From assembly GCA_012839345.1 (NCBI GenBank), contig DUNN01000012.1, positions 101,327 to 165,326 of the forward strand: DNA of 64,000 nucleotides, written 5' to 3'. Below are positions 24,950 to 34,649 of the stretch, piece after piece (within the stretch, counting starts at the first letter, position 1; every line of letters begins with the position of its first letter). Below the pieces are notes generated by a model. The model ran no database searches, had not been told where the DNA came from, and was given only the letters and a program-made list of their open reading frames with translations. This stretch comes from Clostridiales bacterium. GTDB taxonomy: Bacteria; Bacillota; Clostridia; Oscillospirales; Acutalibacteraceae. A program made the translations under genes and the position numbers.

Positions 24950-26701
24950 ATGATTAAAAGACTGCTCAGCTATGTTGGCGAATACAGGAAATACGCGATT
25001 TTGACGCCGCTCTTTATGATTGGCGAAGTCGTGATGGAAGTCCTGATTCCCCTGGTCATGGCTCAAATTATTGACAACGGCATTCAGGGAACCGGTGGCA
25101 TGAACTACACCCTGAAAATGGGTGCGATTATGGTGATGCTCGCGTTTATTTCCCTCTTTTTTGGCGCAGCAGGCGGCCGGGCCGGCGCCGTGGCGGCGAT
25201 GGGATTCGCCAAAAACCTGCGCAACAGCCTGTTTGACAAAGTACAGGATTTTTCCTTTTCCAACATCGACAAATTCTCCACCGGCTCGCTTGTCACCCGG
25301 CTGACCACGGACGTGACCAATACACAGAACGCCTTTATGATGATCCTGCGCGTCGGCTTCCGCGCGCCGACCATGCTAATCGGCGCAACCATTATGGCGG
25401 TGCGTGTCAATGCGCGGCTTTCCCTGGTATTCCTTGTGGCGATTCCGATTTTGGGCGGCGCACTGTATTTCATTATCAGCAAGGCGCACCCGCGTTTTCT
25501 GGAAATGCTGAAGCGCTACGACACGATGAACACCGTGGTGCAGGAAAACCTGATTGGAATTCGCGTGGTAAAAGCGTTTGTGCGCGAGGACCACGAAGAT
25601 AAAAAGTTCCGCGACCATGCAGACTCGGTGCGCAAAGCCCAGTTCTTCGCGGAAAAGCTCGTCATTATGAACGTGCCGGTTATGCAGCTGTGCATGTACG
25701 GTTCCATTCTGGCAGTGCTTTGGTTCGGCGGCAATATGGTGCTGAACCGTTCGTTTGAAATCGGCGAGCTGTCCAGCTTCCTCAGCTATATTGCCCAGAT
25801 TTTAATGTCGCTGATGATGCTTTCGATGATCTTTATCATCTCGATCATTTCCTACGCCTCCGTTCAGAGAATTATGGAGGTCCTAGACGAAACCCCGAAC
25901 ATTCAGGATGCCGCAGGGGAAACAGAGCTTCACCTGGAAGACGGCTCCATTGAATTCCGCGATGTATCTTTCAGCTACGCAAACGACCCGGAAAACCTGA
26001 CGCTGTCGCACATCAATCTTTCCATCGCCTCCGGACAGACTATCGGCATCATCGGCGGAACCGGTTCAGCAAAGACGTCGCTGGTGCAGCTGATTCCACG
26101 GCTTTATGATGTCCTGGACGGGCAGCTGATCGTGGGCGGCCATGACGTGCGCGACTATAAGCTGCGCGACCTGCGCGAGGAAGTCGCCATGGTTCTGCAG
26201 AAAAACGTGCTGTTTTCCGGCACCATCCGCGACAACCTGAAATGGGGCGACGAAAACGCAACTGATGAAGAAATTCAAGCGGCGTGCGAATCCGCCCAGG
26301 CACACGACTTCGTGCAGTCTTTCCCCGACGGCTACAACACCGATTTGGGGCAGGGCGGCGTGAACGTTTCCGGCGGGCAGAAGCAGCGCCTTTGCATTGC
26401 CCGTGCCCTGCTGAAAAAGCCCAAAATCATTATTCTGGATGATTCCACCAGCGCGGTGGATACCGCAACGGACAGCAAAATCCGCGCGGCGTTCCGCAAA
26501 AAGCTGAAAGGTACCACCACGCTGATTATCGCGCAGCGCATCAGCTCTGTCTGTGATGCGGATAAAATCATTGTGCTGGACGAAGGAAAAATCAACGGCT
26601 TTGGTACCCACGAAGAACTGATGAAAACAAACGAAATTTATCGGGAAGTTTATGAATCCCAGCAGAAAGGAGTGGACGAATATGCCAGGACCAATGCATA
26701 A
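24950..26701 (+). CDS. ABC exporter half-transporter with degenerate ATPase site (subunit 1)
   Basis: This 583-residue protein has six N-terminal membrane helices (about 15-320) and a nucleotide-binding domain (about 340-575). Walker A is IGGTGSAKTS, Ala replacing the usual third Gly. The signature is VSGGQKQR. Walker B ends ILDDSTSAVD, with Asp where the catalytic Glu normally sits. In heterodimeric exporters (TM287/288, BmrCD) exactly one subunit carries such a non-catalytic Walker B residue. It partners with the next gene, whose start overlaps its end. A multidrug or lipid/peptide export role is likely but unproved. AAAGGATGG precedes the ATG. Confidence 0.92.
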   Translation: MIKRLLSYVGEYRKYAILTPLFMIGEVVMEVLIPLVMAQIIDNGIQGTGGMNYTLKMGAIMVMLAFISLFFGAAGGRAGAVAAMGFAKNLRNSLFDKVQDFSFSNIDKFSTGSLVTRLTTDVTNTQNAFMMILRVGFRAPTMLIGATIMAVRVNARLSLVFLVAIPILGGALYFIISKAHPRFLEMLKRYDTMNTVVQENLIGIRVVKAFVREDHEDKKFRDHADSVRKAQFFAEKLVIMNVPVMQLCMYGSILAVLWFGGNMVLNRSFEIGELSSFLSYIAQILMSLMMLSMIFIISIISYASVQRIMEVLDETPNIQDAAGETELHLEDGSIEFRDVSFSYANDPENLTLSHINLSIASGQTIGIIGGTGSAKTSLVQLIPRLYDVLDGQLIVGGHDVRDYKLRDLREEVAMVLQKNVLFSGTIRDNLKWGDENATDEEIQAACESAQAHDFVQSFPDGYNTDLGQGGVNVSGGQKQRLCIARALLKKPKIIILDDSTSAVDTATDSKIRAAFRKKLKGTTTLIIAQRISSVCDADKIIVLDEGKINGFGTHEELMKTNEIYREVYESQQKGVDEYARTNA

Positions 26702-28580
26702 ACAAAAACCAGGCGCAAAACCACAGAACACCGGAAAAACACTGAAGCGCATTTTCGGCTATCTGGGGAATTTTAAATTCCGATTCTGCCTTGTTCTGGT
26801 GGCAATCGTCATCAGTGCAAGCGCTCAGATTGTCGGCACCACCCTGCTGCAGCGCATCATTGATAATGCACTGATGCCCATGTTGCAAAATGGCATTTCC
26901 TCCACCCTGATGGCGAGCTTTGTGCGCATGCTGCTGATTATGGGCGTGGTTTATTTGATGGGTGCGCTCTGCACTTATGCGTACAGCCGTATTATGCTGG
27001 TGATTTCCACCAAAACCCTGTATCGCATCCGTACCGACTTGTTTACCAAAATGGAGAAGCTTCCCATCCGTTATTTCGACACCCACACCCATGGTGAACT
27101 GATGAGCCGCTACACCAACGATACGGACACCATCCGTGAGATGCTTTCCAACAGCGTGGCAAACTTTATTTCCTCCGCCCTTTCGGTTGTCAGCGCGTTT
27201 GTCATGATGCTTTATTACAGCTGGCAGCTTACCATCGTTGTGATTCTGATGCTGTTTGTCATGATTAACGTGGTAAAGAAAATCGGCGGAAAAAGTGAAC
27301 TGTATTTCCGCAAGCAGCAACAGGCCATTGGCAAGGTCAACGGTTATATTGAGGAAATGATTGAAGGACAGAAGGTCGTAAAGGTATTCTGCCACGAAGA
27401 CAGGACCAAGGGAGAGTTCCACCAGTTGGATGAGGAACTGTGCGACGCGTCGACCAGCGCTAATACATTCGCCAATATCTTAATGCCGATTATGGGCAAC
27501 ATTTCCAACATCCTTTACGCGCTGACCACCGCGTGCGGCGGGTTACTGGTTCTGGCTGGAAGCCTGACAACGGGTACAGTGGTAGCGTTTTTGCAGCTGA
27601 CCAAAAACTTCTCCATGCCGATTACCCAAATCTCCCAGCAGATGAACACCGTGCTGACGGCACTGGCCGGTGCAGAACGGATTTTTGAGGTGATTGATTC
27701 GGAACCCGAGGTGGACGACGGCTACGTTACACTGGTAAACGCCCAAGTAGAGCCGGACGGCAGCATTACTGAAACGGATCACTACACCGGCGTATGGGCT
27801 TGGAAGCATCCCCACAGTGCAGACGGAAGCGTAACTTACACCAAGCTGGAAGGCCGTGTGGAATTTGACAACGTGGTCTTCGGCTACGAGCCGAACAAAA
27901 CCGTACTGAACGGCATTTCCCTTTACGCCAAACCGGGCCAGAAAATCGCCTTTGTCGGTTCCACCGGCGCTGGGAAAACAACCATCACCAACCTGATTAA
28001 CCGGTTTTACGACGTGCCGGATGGAAAAATCCGTTACGACGGCATTAACATCAATAAGATTAAAAAGGCGGACCTGCGCCGTTCGCTTTCCATGGTGCTA
28101 CAGGACACCCATCTGTTTACCGGAACCGTGATGGAAAACATCCGCTACGGCAACTTAAACGCAACCGACGAGGAATGCATTGAGGCGGCAAAGCTGGCCA
28201 ATGCCGACCACTTCATCCGCCATCTGCCAAAAGGATACAATACGATGCTTTACTCCGACGGCTCCAACCTTTCTCAGGGACAGCGCCAACTGCTAGCCAT
28301 TGCTCGTGCCGCGGTGGCGAATCCGCCCGTGCTGATTCTGGACGAAGCGACTTCCTCCATCGATACCCACACGGAGATATTGATTGAAAAAGGCATGGAC
28401 CGCCTGATGCAGGGCCGTACGGTATTCGTCATTGCCCACCGGCTGTCCACCGTGCGCAACTCCAATGCAATTATGGTGCTGGAAAACGGCAATATTATTG
28501 AGCGCGGCAACCATGAAGAGCTGATTGCGCAAAAGGGCAAATATTATCAGCTTTACACAGGCATGTTTGAACTTTCCTGA
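26682..28580 (+). CDS. ABC exporter half-transporter with canonical ATPase site (subunit 2)
   Basis: This 632-residue partner of the preceding subunit begins at ATG 26682 (AAAGGAG 9 bases upstream), overlapping it by 20 bases. Six membrane helices are followed by a nucleotide-binding domain. Walker A is canonical (GSTGAGKTT), the signature is LSQGQRQLLAIA (Gln for the second Gly), and Walker B is LILDEATSSID with the catalytic Glu; the His switch is VIAHRLST. An insertion of about 35 residues, rich in Asp/Thr/Trp (GYVTLVNAQVEPDGSITETDHYTGVWAW), lies between the membrane and ATPase domains; its role is unknown. Together the two subunits form one consensus and one degenerate ATP site. Confidence 0.93.
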   Translation: MPGPMHKQKPGAKPQNTGKTLKRIFGYLGNFKFRFCLVLVAIVISASAQIVGTTLLQRIIDNALMPMLQNGISSTLMASFVRMLLIMGVVYLMGALCTYAYSRIMLVISTKTLYRIRTDLFTKMEKLPIRYFDTHTHGELMSRYTNDTDTIREMLSNSVANFISSALSVVSAFVMMLYYSWQLTIVVILMLFVMINVVKKIGGKSELYFRKQQQAIGKVNGYIEEMIEGQKVVKVFCHEDRTKGEFHQLDEELCDASTSANTFANILMPIMGNISNILYALTTACGGLLVLAGSLTTGTVVAFLQLTKNFSMPITQISQQMNTVLTALAGAERIFEVIDSEPEVDDGYVTLVNAQVEPDGSITETDHYTGVWAWKHPHSADGSVTYTKLEGRVEFDNVVFGYEPNKTVLNGISLYAKPGQKIAFVGSTGAGKTTITNLINRFYDVPDGKIRYDGININKIKKADLRRSLSMVLQDTHLFTGTVMENIRYGNLNATDEECIEAAKLANADHFIRHLPKGYNTMLYSDGSNLSQGQRQLLAIARAAVANPPVLILDEATSSIDTHTEILIEKGMDRLMQGRTVFVIAHRLSTVRNSNAIMVLENGNIIERGNHEELIAQKGKYYQLYTGMFELS

Positions 28581-28593
28581 TGTTTCATTTCAT

Positions 28594-28645
28594 AAAAAAG
28601 ACTTTCTTCCCCGGCCGAATGGGCTGAGGAAGAAAGTCTTTTTTA
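28594..28645 (+). terminator. Bidirectional terminator after the ABC exporter operon
   Basis: AAAAAAGACTTTCTTCC pairs with GGAAGAAAGTCTTTTTT around a GC-rich inner loop. U-tracts occur in both directions, so it serves the exporter operon (+) and the DUF6171-like gene (-). Confidence 0.85.
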
Positions 28646-28660
28646 TAAAATCAGTACGCG

Positions 28661-28912
28661 TTACCAGATACGGCTGTCCTTTGCGCAGTGATTCTGTCTT
28701 TTGGCGGCGCGAACCTCTACAAAACAGCCGCACAGTTCACACATTCCGTTGATTAGATGGCTGCACTGCCTGCAATACGCCAGGCGGGCTTCATAATCCG
28801 GCGCAGGTGTCCGCATTGTTTCGTCCAGACTTTCCACATACTCGAAAATGCTCCGGTAATACTCGCTGTCGGTCATATCTTTTAACAAGCAGCGCCTGCA
28901 AACGATGTCCAT
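28661..28912 (-). CDS. Small Cys-rich protein, DUF6171-like
   Basis: This 83-residue protein starts with a CRRC knuckle (residues 5-8) and carries CRQCSHLINGMCELCGC in the middle, ending with NHC. That gives several Cys pairs suited to one or two zinc ions or a small Fe-S site. The central helix (YYRSIFEYVESLDETMRTP) is typical of the DUF6171 family as I remember it; function unknown. The ATG has GAAAGGATG upstream. It lies 88 bases downstream of the arabinofuranosidase gene on the same strand, separated by a GCCCCG/CGGGGC hairpin (28957-28972), so it may be a separate or processed transcript. Confidence 0.7.
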   Translation of the reverse strand: MDIVCRRCLLKDMTDSEYYRSIFEYVESLDETMRTPAPDYEARLAYCRQCSHLINGMCELCGCFVEVRAAKRQNHCAKDSRIW

Positions 28913-29000
28913 TTTCCGCTCATCCTTTCACGGGCATTGGCCGGAACGTTGTGCGCGCCCCGTTCGCGGGGCGGCTTTCCGGTGCCGCCGGGCCTGCGGA

Positions 29001-30479
29001 TTATTCCGCTACGGTAATTTCCATCACACTGCAGGCTGGCATGGTGAATTTCAGGCGGTTTTCCATGGTTTCAATCGACTGGAAGTTCTGAATTTTGACG
29101 GTGTCCGGGTGGTCGAAATCATTGTACGCATCCATTGCGCCGCCGGTCAGAACTCGCGCGCTGACCTGATTCGGCTTCATCCCGAGCAGATCGCACTCAA
29201 TCGGCTCAGCCGCATCGGCCGACAAGTTTGCCGCGGTAACATGAAGAACATTATGGTCATCCACAGATGCCGATACGTTGAGATTCGGAACCTGAGCGTC
29301 TTCTGTTCCGATCATCTCCCCCGTGGCAAAGCTTTCCACCAGTGTGGCGTCCTGATGCGCACGGTATAGATCAAATACATGATAAGTCGGGGTCAGCACC
29401 ATCTTTTCGCCCTCAGTCAAAATCACGGACTGCAGAACGTTCACCATCTGGGCAATATTGGCCATTACCACACGGTCGCTGTGCTGGTTGAAAATATTCA
29501 GGCTTAGGGCCGCCACTATGGCGTCGCGCATGGTATTCTGCTGATATAAAAATCCTGGATTCGTCCCCGGTTCCACATCATACCAGGTTCCCCATTCATC
29601 TACAATCAGCCCTACCCTATGGTCCGGGTCATAATAGTTCATAATTCGGGAGTGATTTTCCACCAGTTCTTGCATGTAGAGCGCTTTTTTCAGCGTTATG
29701 TAATACTCTTGCTCGGTAAACTTAGTTGCAGAGCCTTTGTTTTTCCACTCGCCGGGAACGGTGTAATAGTGCAGGGTAATGCCGTCCATCAATTTGCCCG
29801 CGTACTCCATCATGGTTTTCATCCAATGATAGTCGCCTACGCTGGGGCCGCTGGCAATCCGGAAAATCTTGTTTTCCCCGTAATTCTTAAGGAAGGACTG
29901 ATACTGGCGGTACAGGTCGAGATAATGCTCCGGCCGCATGTTGCCGCCACAGCCCCAAGTTTCGTTTCCTACCCCGAAGTACTTTACCTTCCAGGGCTCT
30001 TCCCTGCCGTTCTGTTTGCGCCATTCCGTCATGGGGGACTGCCCGTCGAAGGTCATGTACTCCACCCACTCGCTCATTTCCTGAACGGTGCCGGAACCGC
30101 AGTTTCCGTTGATGTACGGCTCACAGCCGACCTGGCGGCAAAACTCCAAAAATTCGTGCGTACCGAACGAATTGTCCTCCACGACGCCGCCCCAGTTGGT
30201 GTTAATCATTTTTTTGCGGCTGTTTTTGGGTCCAACCCCATCTTTCCAATGATACTCGTCAGCAAAGCAGCCGCCCGGCCAGCGCAGTACAGGAACGCGG
30301 ATGTGCTTTAGGGCCTCCACCACATCGGTGCGCATCCCGTTCACATTAGGGATCTCCGAATTTTCACCCACATAAATGCCGTTGTAAATACAGCGGCCCA
30401 AGTGTTCCGAAAAATGGCCATAGATGTTGCGGTTGATTTTACTTTTTTTCACTTTGGTGTTGACAATTAGTTTTCCCAT
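29001..30479 (-). CDS. Alpha-L-arabinofuranosidase, GH51
   Basis: This 492-residue intracellular-type glycosidase removes L-arabinofuranosyl groups from arabinan, arabinoxylan or their oligosaccharides. The N-terminal strand and (beta/alpha)8 barrel include [34 protein letters not shown], the acid/base Glu in [12 protein letters not shown], and the nucleophile Glu in [13 protein letters not shown]-terminal beta-sandwich (about 390-490) completes the GH51 architecture. There is no signal peptide, so it acts on imported oligosaccharides. ATG at 30479 was chosen for GGAGG 9 bases upstream (the frame extends to 30560). It lies near the GH3 and uronate genes, consistent with use of pectin side chains. 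Confidence 0.94.
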   Translation of the reverse strand: MGKLIVNTKVKKSKINRNIYGHFSEHLGRCIYNGIYVGENSEIPNVNGMRTDVVEALKHIRVPVLRWPGGCFADEYHWKDGVGPKNSRKKMINTNWGGVVEDNSFGTHEFLEFCRQVGCEPYINGNCGSGTVQEMSEWVEYMTFDGQSPMTEWRKQNGREEPWKVKYFGVGNETWGCGGNMRPEHYLDLYRQYQSFLKNYGENKIFRIASGPSVGDYHWMKTMMEYAGKLMDGITLHYYTVPGEWKNKGSATKFTEQEYYITLKKALYMQELVENHSRIMNYYDPDHRVGLIVDEWGTWYDVEPGTNPGFLYQQNTMRDAIVAALSLNIFNQHSDRVVMANIAQMVNVLQSVILTEGEKMVLTPTYHVFDLYRAHQDATLVESFATGEMIGTEDAQVPNLNVSASVDDHNVLHVTAANLSADAAEPIECDLLGMKPNQVSARVLTGGAMDAYNDFDHPDTVKIQNFQSIETMENRLKFTMPACSVMEITVAE

Positions 30480-30700
30480 TTCCATTCCTCCAGTAAATAA
30501 CAGAAATATCTCTCTTTGCTGCTTTTGCCGCCGGATTCGGAGTTGCGACCCCTTTGACACCGGGATTCCGCATCAGCCGCTGCTGAAACCGTGCAGCATA
30601 AGAATTTTTGTCCAATTTTATGTATGCATTTATATTTTATAATTACCTTTATATTATAGCATTTCTTTTATAAAATAAAATATGGAAAAACAACAAATTT

Positions 30701-30730
30701 AAGCCGGGAAAACCGTTGTTTTCCCGGCTT
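30701..30730 (-). terminator. Hairpin after the ABC permease gene
   Basis: A perfect 13-bp stem (AAGCCGGGAAAAC with GTTTTCCCGGCTT) and a 4-base loop lie 40 bases beyond the permease stop. The following minus strand is AAATTTGTTGTTTTTC, a weak U-tract. Probable terminator of the three-gene operon. Confidence 0.65.
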
Positions 30731-30769
30731 ATAACAAGTTTGAAACCCGGTAACGGAGCGTTGTTTCCT

Positions 30770-32110
30770 TTACTCCTGCTTAATCGCGGTAAGCGCACTA
30801 ATTTTAACCGCTCGGTTCGCCGGGCCAAAACCGGAAACCAGCCCAACCAGCGTAGCGAAAGCCAAGGCACTCAACGCCAGCCAGGCCGGTATAATGGAAA
30901 TCTGCGAACCGGCGGAAACCAGCCCCACCATGGCGTCGCCCCCCTTTTGTTGCGCGGCCAGCGTATTGATTACGGTAGAAATCAGATAGCTGATTCCAAC
31001 ACCCACGATGCCGCCCAAAAAACCAATGGCACCGGCTTCCATTAAAAACATGGACCGTATATTTCCCACTACACAGCCTAGAACCTTCATAATTCCAATT
31101 TCACGCGTGCGTTCATAAATGGACATGGTCATGGTATTGGCGATTCCAAGCGCGGCAACCAAAAGGGAAATGGCCCCCAAGCCGCCCAGTATCATCTGAA
31201 TCGTCCGCATCTGCTCTTCAATCGGCTTGCGGATGCTGTTCATACTGTAAGTGCTGTAGCCGGACTTTTTAATCACTTCCTCTACTTCAGAAACATGTTC
31301 CACCGCGTCTACCTTCACACTCGCTTCGCTGTATCCCTCCGGAGCATTTTTATCCTTCTTCACATTGTTCAGCTTTTCGTATTTCGCTTGCAGTTCCTTC
31401 GCAAGGCTGATGTCCATAAAAATGCAATGACTCGGAGTAGGGCTTTTGCCGTAATCCTCCTCCAGAATACCAATGCAGTTCAGTTTAACGGGTTTGACCT
31501 TTGCGGTGGAATTTTCCGGCGGCGTCGGCTCCGCCTGAAGCTTTGCCTTCATCGGGTCCAAAAACGGTTCCGGCAGCTTCCCGTTTTTGTCCGGTTCCGC
31601 ATACACCATGTTATTGTTGGTTTTCCGGGTATCAATAAAGTCATAGGCCCCGTCTTTCCCCATCAGAATCGTGGTACGGTTTTCCTCTTCTTTTTTCGGA
31701 AGCGTTCCCTGCGTTGGCTTATAGCCGAACGCTTCCAGCGCCCCCATATCTACGCCGTAAATCATGCTGTCATAGCGGTATTTTCCGCTTTTGACCGTTA
31801 CCTGTGATGGGTCCAGCATGCAAACCGGTGTCAGCGCGACAACATGCTCCATCATTTTGATTTTTTCCAGCGCTTTGTCGTCCAGCGGAGTGGACTTGGA
31901 TGACCCCGAATCGGCATGAATCTGAATTACAGTCAAATCGCCCATATCCCGCATCATAGCTTCCATACTTTCCCGAATTCCGAATCCAAACGAAAGCATA
32001 ACCACAATGGCGCAGGTGCCAATTACCACGCCGGCCACGGTCAGAACCGTGCGCACCTTTCGTTTGAAAAGGTTCCCGAGCGCCATGGAAATCATATCTT
32101 TCCACTTCAT
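30770..32110 (-). CDS. MacB/FtsX-type ABC transporter permease
   Basis: This 446-residue protein has one N-terminal membrane helix (about 20-42, TVLTVAGVVIGTCAIVVMLSFG), a large extracytoplasmic domain (about 45-310), and three C-terminal helices (about 320-435) of the FtsX fold (ALGIANTMTMSIYERTREIGIMKVLG). This is the MacB/LolCE-type mechanotransmission topology rather than a substrate channel. It overlaps the previous gene by 4 bases (ATGA) and is the third member of ATPase - secreted protein - permease. In Gram-positives such systems commonly export or sense antimicrobial peptides or handle exported proteins. The exact role is unknown. Confidence 0.9.
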   Translation of the reverse strand: MKWKDMISMALGNLFKRKVRTVLTVAGVVIGTCAIVVMLSFGFGIRESMEAMMRDMGDLTVIQIHADSGSSKSTPLDDKALEKIKMMEHVVALTPVCMLDPSQVTVKSGKYRYDSMIYGVDMGALEAFGYKPTQGTLPKKEEENRTTILMGKDGAYDFIDTRKTNNNMVYAEPDKNGKLPEPFLDPMKAKLQAEPTPPENSTAKVKPVKLNCIGILEEDYGKSPTPSHCIFMDISLAKELQAKYEKLNNVKKDKNAPEGYSEASVKVDAVEHVSEVEEVIKKSGYSTYSMNSIRKPIEEQMRTIQMILGGLGAISLLVAALGIANTMTMSIYERTREIGIMKVLGCVVGNIRSMFLMEAGAIGFLGGIVGVGISYLISTVINTLAAQQKGGDAMVGLVSAGSQISIIPAWLALSALAFATLVGLVSGFGPANRAVKISALTAIKQE

Positions 32111-33921
32111 AACCGTTTCTCCTGTGAAGACGGCTCGGGAGCGTCATAGTAGTCCTCTTCCTCCAATTGGCGGAGTTTTTTTGCCTTCCGCTTTTTCAGA
32201 AAGATGCGCAAAACGACTAGAATTGCGATGACGCCAACGCCCACACCGGCCCAAAGGTACCACGGAAGCCCGTTGTTTTCCACCGGAGCGTTAGCTGGTT
32301 CGGAACCACCCTCACCAGGTTCATCCTCCATTTGCGACACCTCGCAGGAAAATTCTTTGGTCACGCTTCGGTTTACGCCGGTTGCGTCCTCATAGCTGAA
32401 CACAGCGGTTCCTTTTAACGTCCCCTCCTCGTTTGGGGTTAAAGAAGCCTGAAACGTATCCCCCACGCCAGACTCCACATTGCCGATGTAGGAGTCCATT
32501 TCACTGGAGGTAAAGTTGCCGCTAAGCTTGACGGACAGATTAAATATTTTACTTTTTCCTTTATTCACGTAACTAATGCTCAGCTGCCCGGATTCCCCAA
32601 CAAACATGGGGGACGGAAGTTCCACCCCACCCACTTCAAACCGGTCCGGCTGAGTTAATGGAATGGAAATGACTTCGGTAGACTCAATCGTTTCCCGCTT
32701 TCCGTCCAGAACCGCTTCATAATGAAAGGCCACATTCACACCGTATGAGTTCGGGGTTGCGTCCGACTTCGGCAGCAGCGCGATTTCTCTGCTGAATAAC
32801 GCGCCGGGGGCAACTTTATCGATAAAAAAGGTGTTGGAAGATTTTGCAGGGGTAAATGCACCCGCTACGGATTTATCGTCGTTTCCCGCCACAGAAGAAA
32901 CCGTAATTTTCAGGTTTTCAATCTGCGTGGTGGGGTTTGTATTACGGAAACGCATCGCGAGGTTGAACTCCTTGCCGCCCAGAACAGCCTTCCCGCCGTA
33001 ATCATAGCTTTCAATAATAATGGTTGGCTTGCTCGCGTTGGTTCCACTGCTTCCGCTTTCCGTGTCCGTTTTGGTACCAGTGACCGGCACAAACACATTA
33101 GTGGCCACTGTCGTTGGACATTCATCCGATGAAATCTGGACTTTTATCATATAATTTTTGGACACCATCTTCGGATTGCAGACCATGGGAAAGGTGACCA
33201 CCGTGGTCTTTCCGGCATCCAGTGAATCTACAGTTTTGGTATCCGTCTGCCCGTTTACGGTGATTTCGTCGGCATTCAACCCGTCCAGCACCACGGTCAC
33301 ATGGTGGTTTGCAAGGCTGCCGCTGTTTTTCAGGGTCAGGTTCAGGTCAAATTTTTCCCCTTCCTTAATCCCGCTTTGGCTGACCGTGTAGCTGGCAAGC
33401 GACAGGTCGGACTTTTCTGTGCCGGAGGAAGTCGTGGTCGGCTGACACTCGGTAATGGTCTTCTGAATAGTACACGATTTCTTTTCTGATACAAAAACAA
33501 TGGTAAATTTGAGGATGGCCGGCCCCATGCCGACATACTTCATATTTTTTTCCCCAATATGAATATAGTACGCATTCCCTTTAGAAGGGGTAGAACTGCT
33601 GTCATCATCCGGTTCCCACTTCTTCGGAGTCATTTTACCACTCGGCAGACCGGAAATGGAACCGTTTGGGCTGGTTACCGATATTTGAACGTTATCAGGG
33701 TCATGACTATTCTGGTCGAAAAATACAAAATCCGCCTCAAAGCTGCTGCCCCGGCTGATAGAAGGCTTATCCGCATTCGAAATGATATGGTATGACAACC
33801 GCGGCGTAATATCGTCGTCAGTCCCCGCCGCACTTGCCGTGCGGCTGAAAGCAACAACCGTGGTAATCAGGCAAAATACCATTGCCAGAGAAACCATCCT
33901 TCGTATTCTGTTTTTCATCAT
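32107..33921 (-). CDS. Secreted, membrane-anchored protein with CARDB-like beta domains (COG1361-like)
   Basis: This 604-residue protein has an N-terminal signal peptide (residues about 5-32, ending near ASAAG). At least three Ig-like/CARDB-type beta domains follow, with repeated phrases: LTLKNSGSLANHHVTV, LAMRFRNTNPTTQIENLKITV, ISYVNKGKSKIFNLSVKL. The protein ends with a Gly-Ser-Glu-rich linker, a membrane helix (about 553-575, WYLWAGVGVGVIAILVVLRIF) and a basic/acidic cytoplasmic tail. It overlaps the ATPase gene upstream and the permease gene downstream by 4 bases each. This shows that it is an integral part of the ABC system, perhaps an extracytoplasmic adaptor replacing a MacA-type fusion protein. 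That role is inference. Confidence 0.82.
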   Translation of the reverse strand: MMKNRIRRMVSLAMVFCLITTVVAFSRTASAAGTDDDITPRLSYHIISNADKPSISRGSSFEADFVFFDQNSHDPDNVQISVTSPNGSISGLPSGKMTPKKWEPDDDSSSTPSKGNAYYIHIGEKNMKYVGMGPAILKFTIVFVSEKKSCTIQKTITECQPTTTSSGTEKSDLSLASYTVSQSGIKEGEKFDLNLTLKNSGSLANHHVTVVLDGLNADEITVNGQTDTKTVDSLDAGKTTVVTFPMVCNPKMVSKNYMIKVQISSDECPTTVATNVFVPVTGTKTDTESGSSGTNASKPTIIIESYDYGGKAVLGGKEFNLAMRFRNTNPTTQIENLKITVSSVAGNDDKSVAGAFTPAKSSNTFFIDKVAPGALFSREIALLPKSDATPNSYGVNVAFHYEAVLDGKRETIESTEVISIPLTQPDRFEVGGVELPSPMFVGESGQLSISYVNKGKSKIFNLSVKLSGNFTSSEMDSYIGNVESGVGDTFQASLTPNEEGTLKGTAVFSYEDATGVNRSVTKEFSCEVSQMEDEPGEGGSEPANAPVENNGLPWYLWAGVGVGVIAILVVLRIFLKKRKAKKLRQLEEEDYYDAPEPSSQEKRL

Positions 33922-34649
33922 GCGTTCTCCTCCTGTTTTTCGCTGTGGATCGTTTGTAAAATTGAAAGATTCGGCTCATCGCTTTTGACATTTCCGTCGT
34001 GAATCGTTATAATCCGGTCAGCATACTTTGCGATTTCGTTGTCGTGCGTTACCACAATCAGCGTTTCTCGGTACCGTTTGGCCAGCGAAACCATAATTTC
34101 CATGACCTCCCGGCTGGTTTTGCTGTCCAGGTTCCCGGTCGGTTCATCGGCAAAAATAATCTGAGGGCGGGAAACAAACGCCCGCGCAATGCCAACCCTC
34201 TGCTGCTGGCCGCCGCTCATCTGCGTGGGTTTGTGGAACAGCCGGTCCCCCAGGTTCACCAGCTTTAACATATGTATGGCCCGTTTGGTGCGTTCGGTCT
34301 TGTCAACGCCCTTAAACACCAACGGTATAGCAACATTTTCGACCGCCGTAAGGGTGGGCAGCAAATTGTACGACTGAAAGATAAACCCAATATTTTTCTG
34401 CCGGAACAGCGCCCACTGTTTCTCTGAAAAATTCGAAACCGTCTGCCCTCCGATTTTTACGGTTCCTTTTGTCGGTTTTTCCAGTCCCGCAAGGATATTC
34501 AGCAGGGTGGACTTTCCCGAACCGGAGGTGCCAAGGATACAACACACTTCTTCCGGCTGAATCTCTAAATTAATCCGTTCCAGGGCGACCACCCTTTCAC
34601 GGTCGACCCGGTAAGTCTTGCGGATATCTTTCACGGAAATCAAGCTCAT
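33918..34649 (-). CDS. MacB/LolD-type ABC transporter ATP-binding protein
   Basis: This 243-residue ATPase has Walker A GTSGSGKSTLLN, Q-loop IFQSYNLLPTLTAVENV, signature MSGGQQQRVGIARAF, Walker B IIFADEPTGNLD and switch His in VVTHDNE. The 'ADEPTGNLD' and 'SYNLLPTLTA' phrases place it in the MacB/LolD group that works with FtsX-type permeases. I chose ATG at 34649 with AGGAGA upstream; residues before it (frame to 34709) have no similarity. It is the first gene of the three-gene overlapping operon with the CARDB-like protein and permease. Confidence 0.93.
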   Translation of the reverse strand: MSLISVKDIRKTYRVDRERVVALERINLEIQPEEVCCILGTSGSGKSTLLNILAGLEKPTKGTVKIGGQTVSNFSEKQWALFRQKNIGFIFQSYNLLPTLTAVENVAIPLVFKGVDKTERTKRAIHMLKLVNLGDRLFHKPTQMSGGQQQRVGIARAFVSRPQIIFADEPTGNLDSKTSREVMEIMVSLAKRYRETLIVVTHDNEIAKYADRIITIHDGNVKSDEPNLSILQTIHSEKQEENA

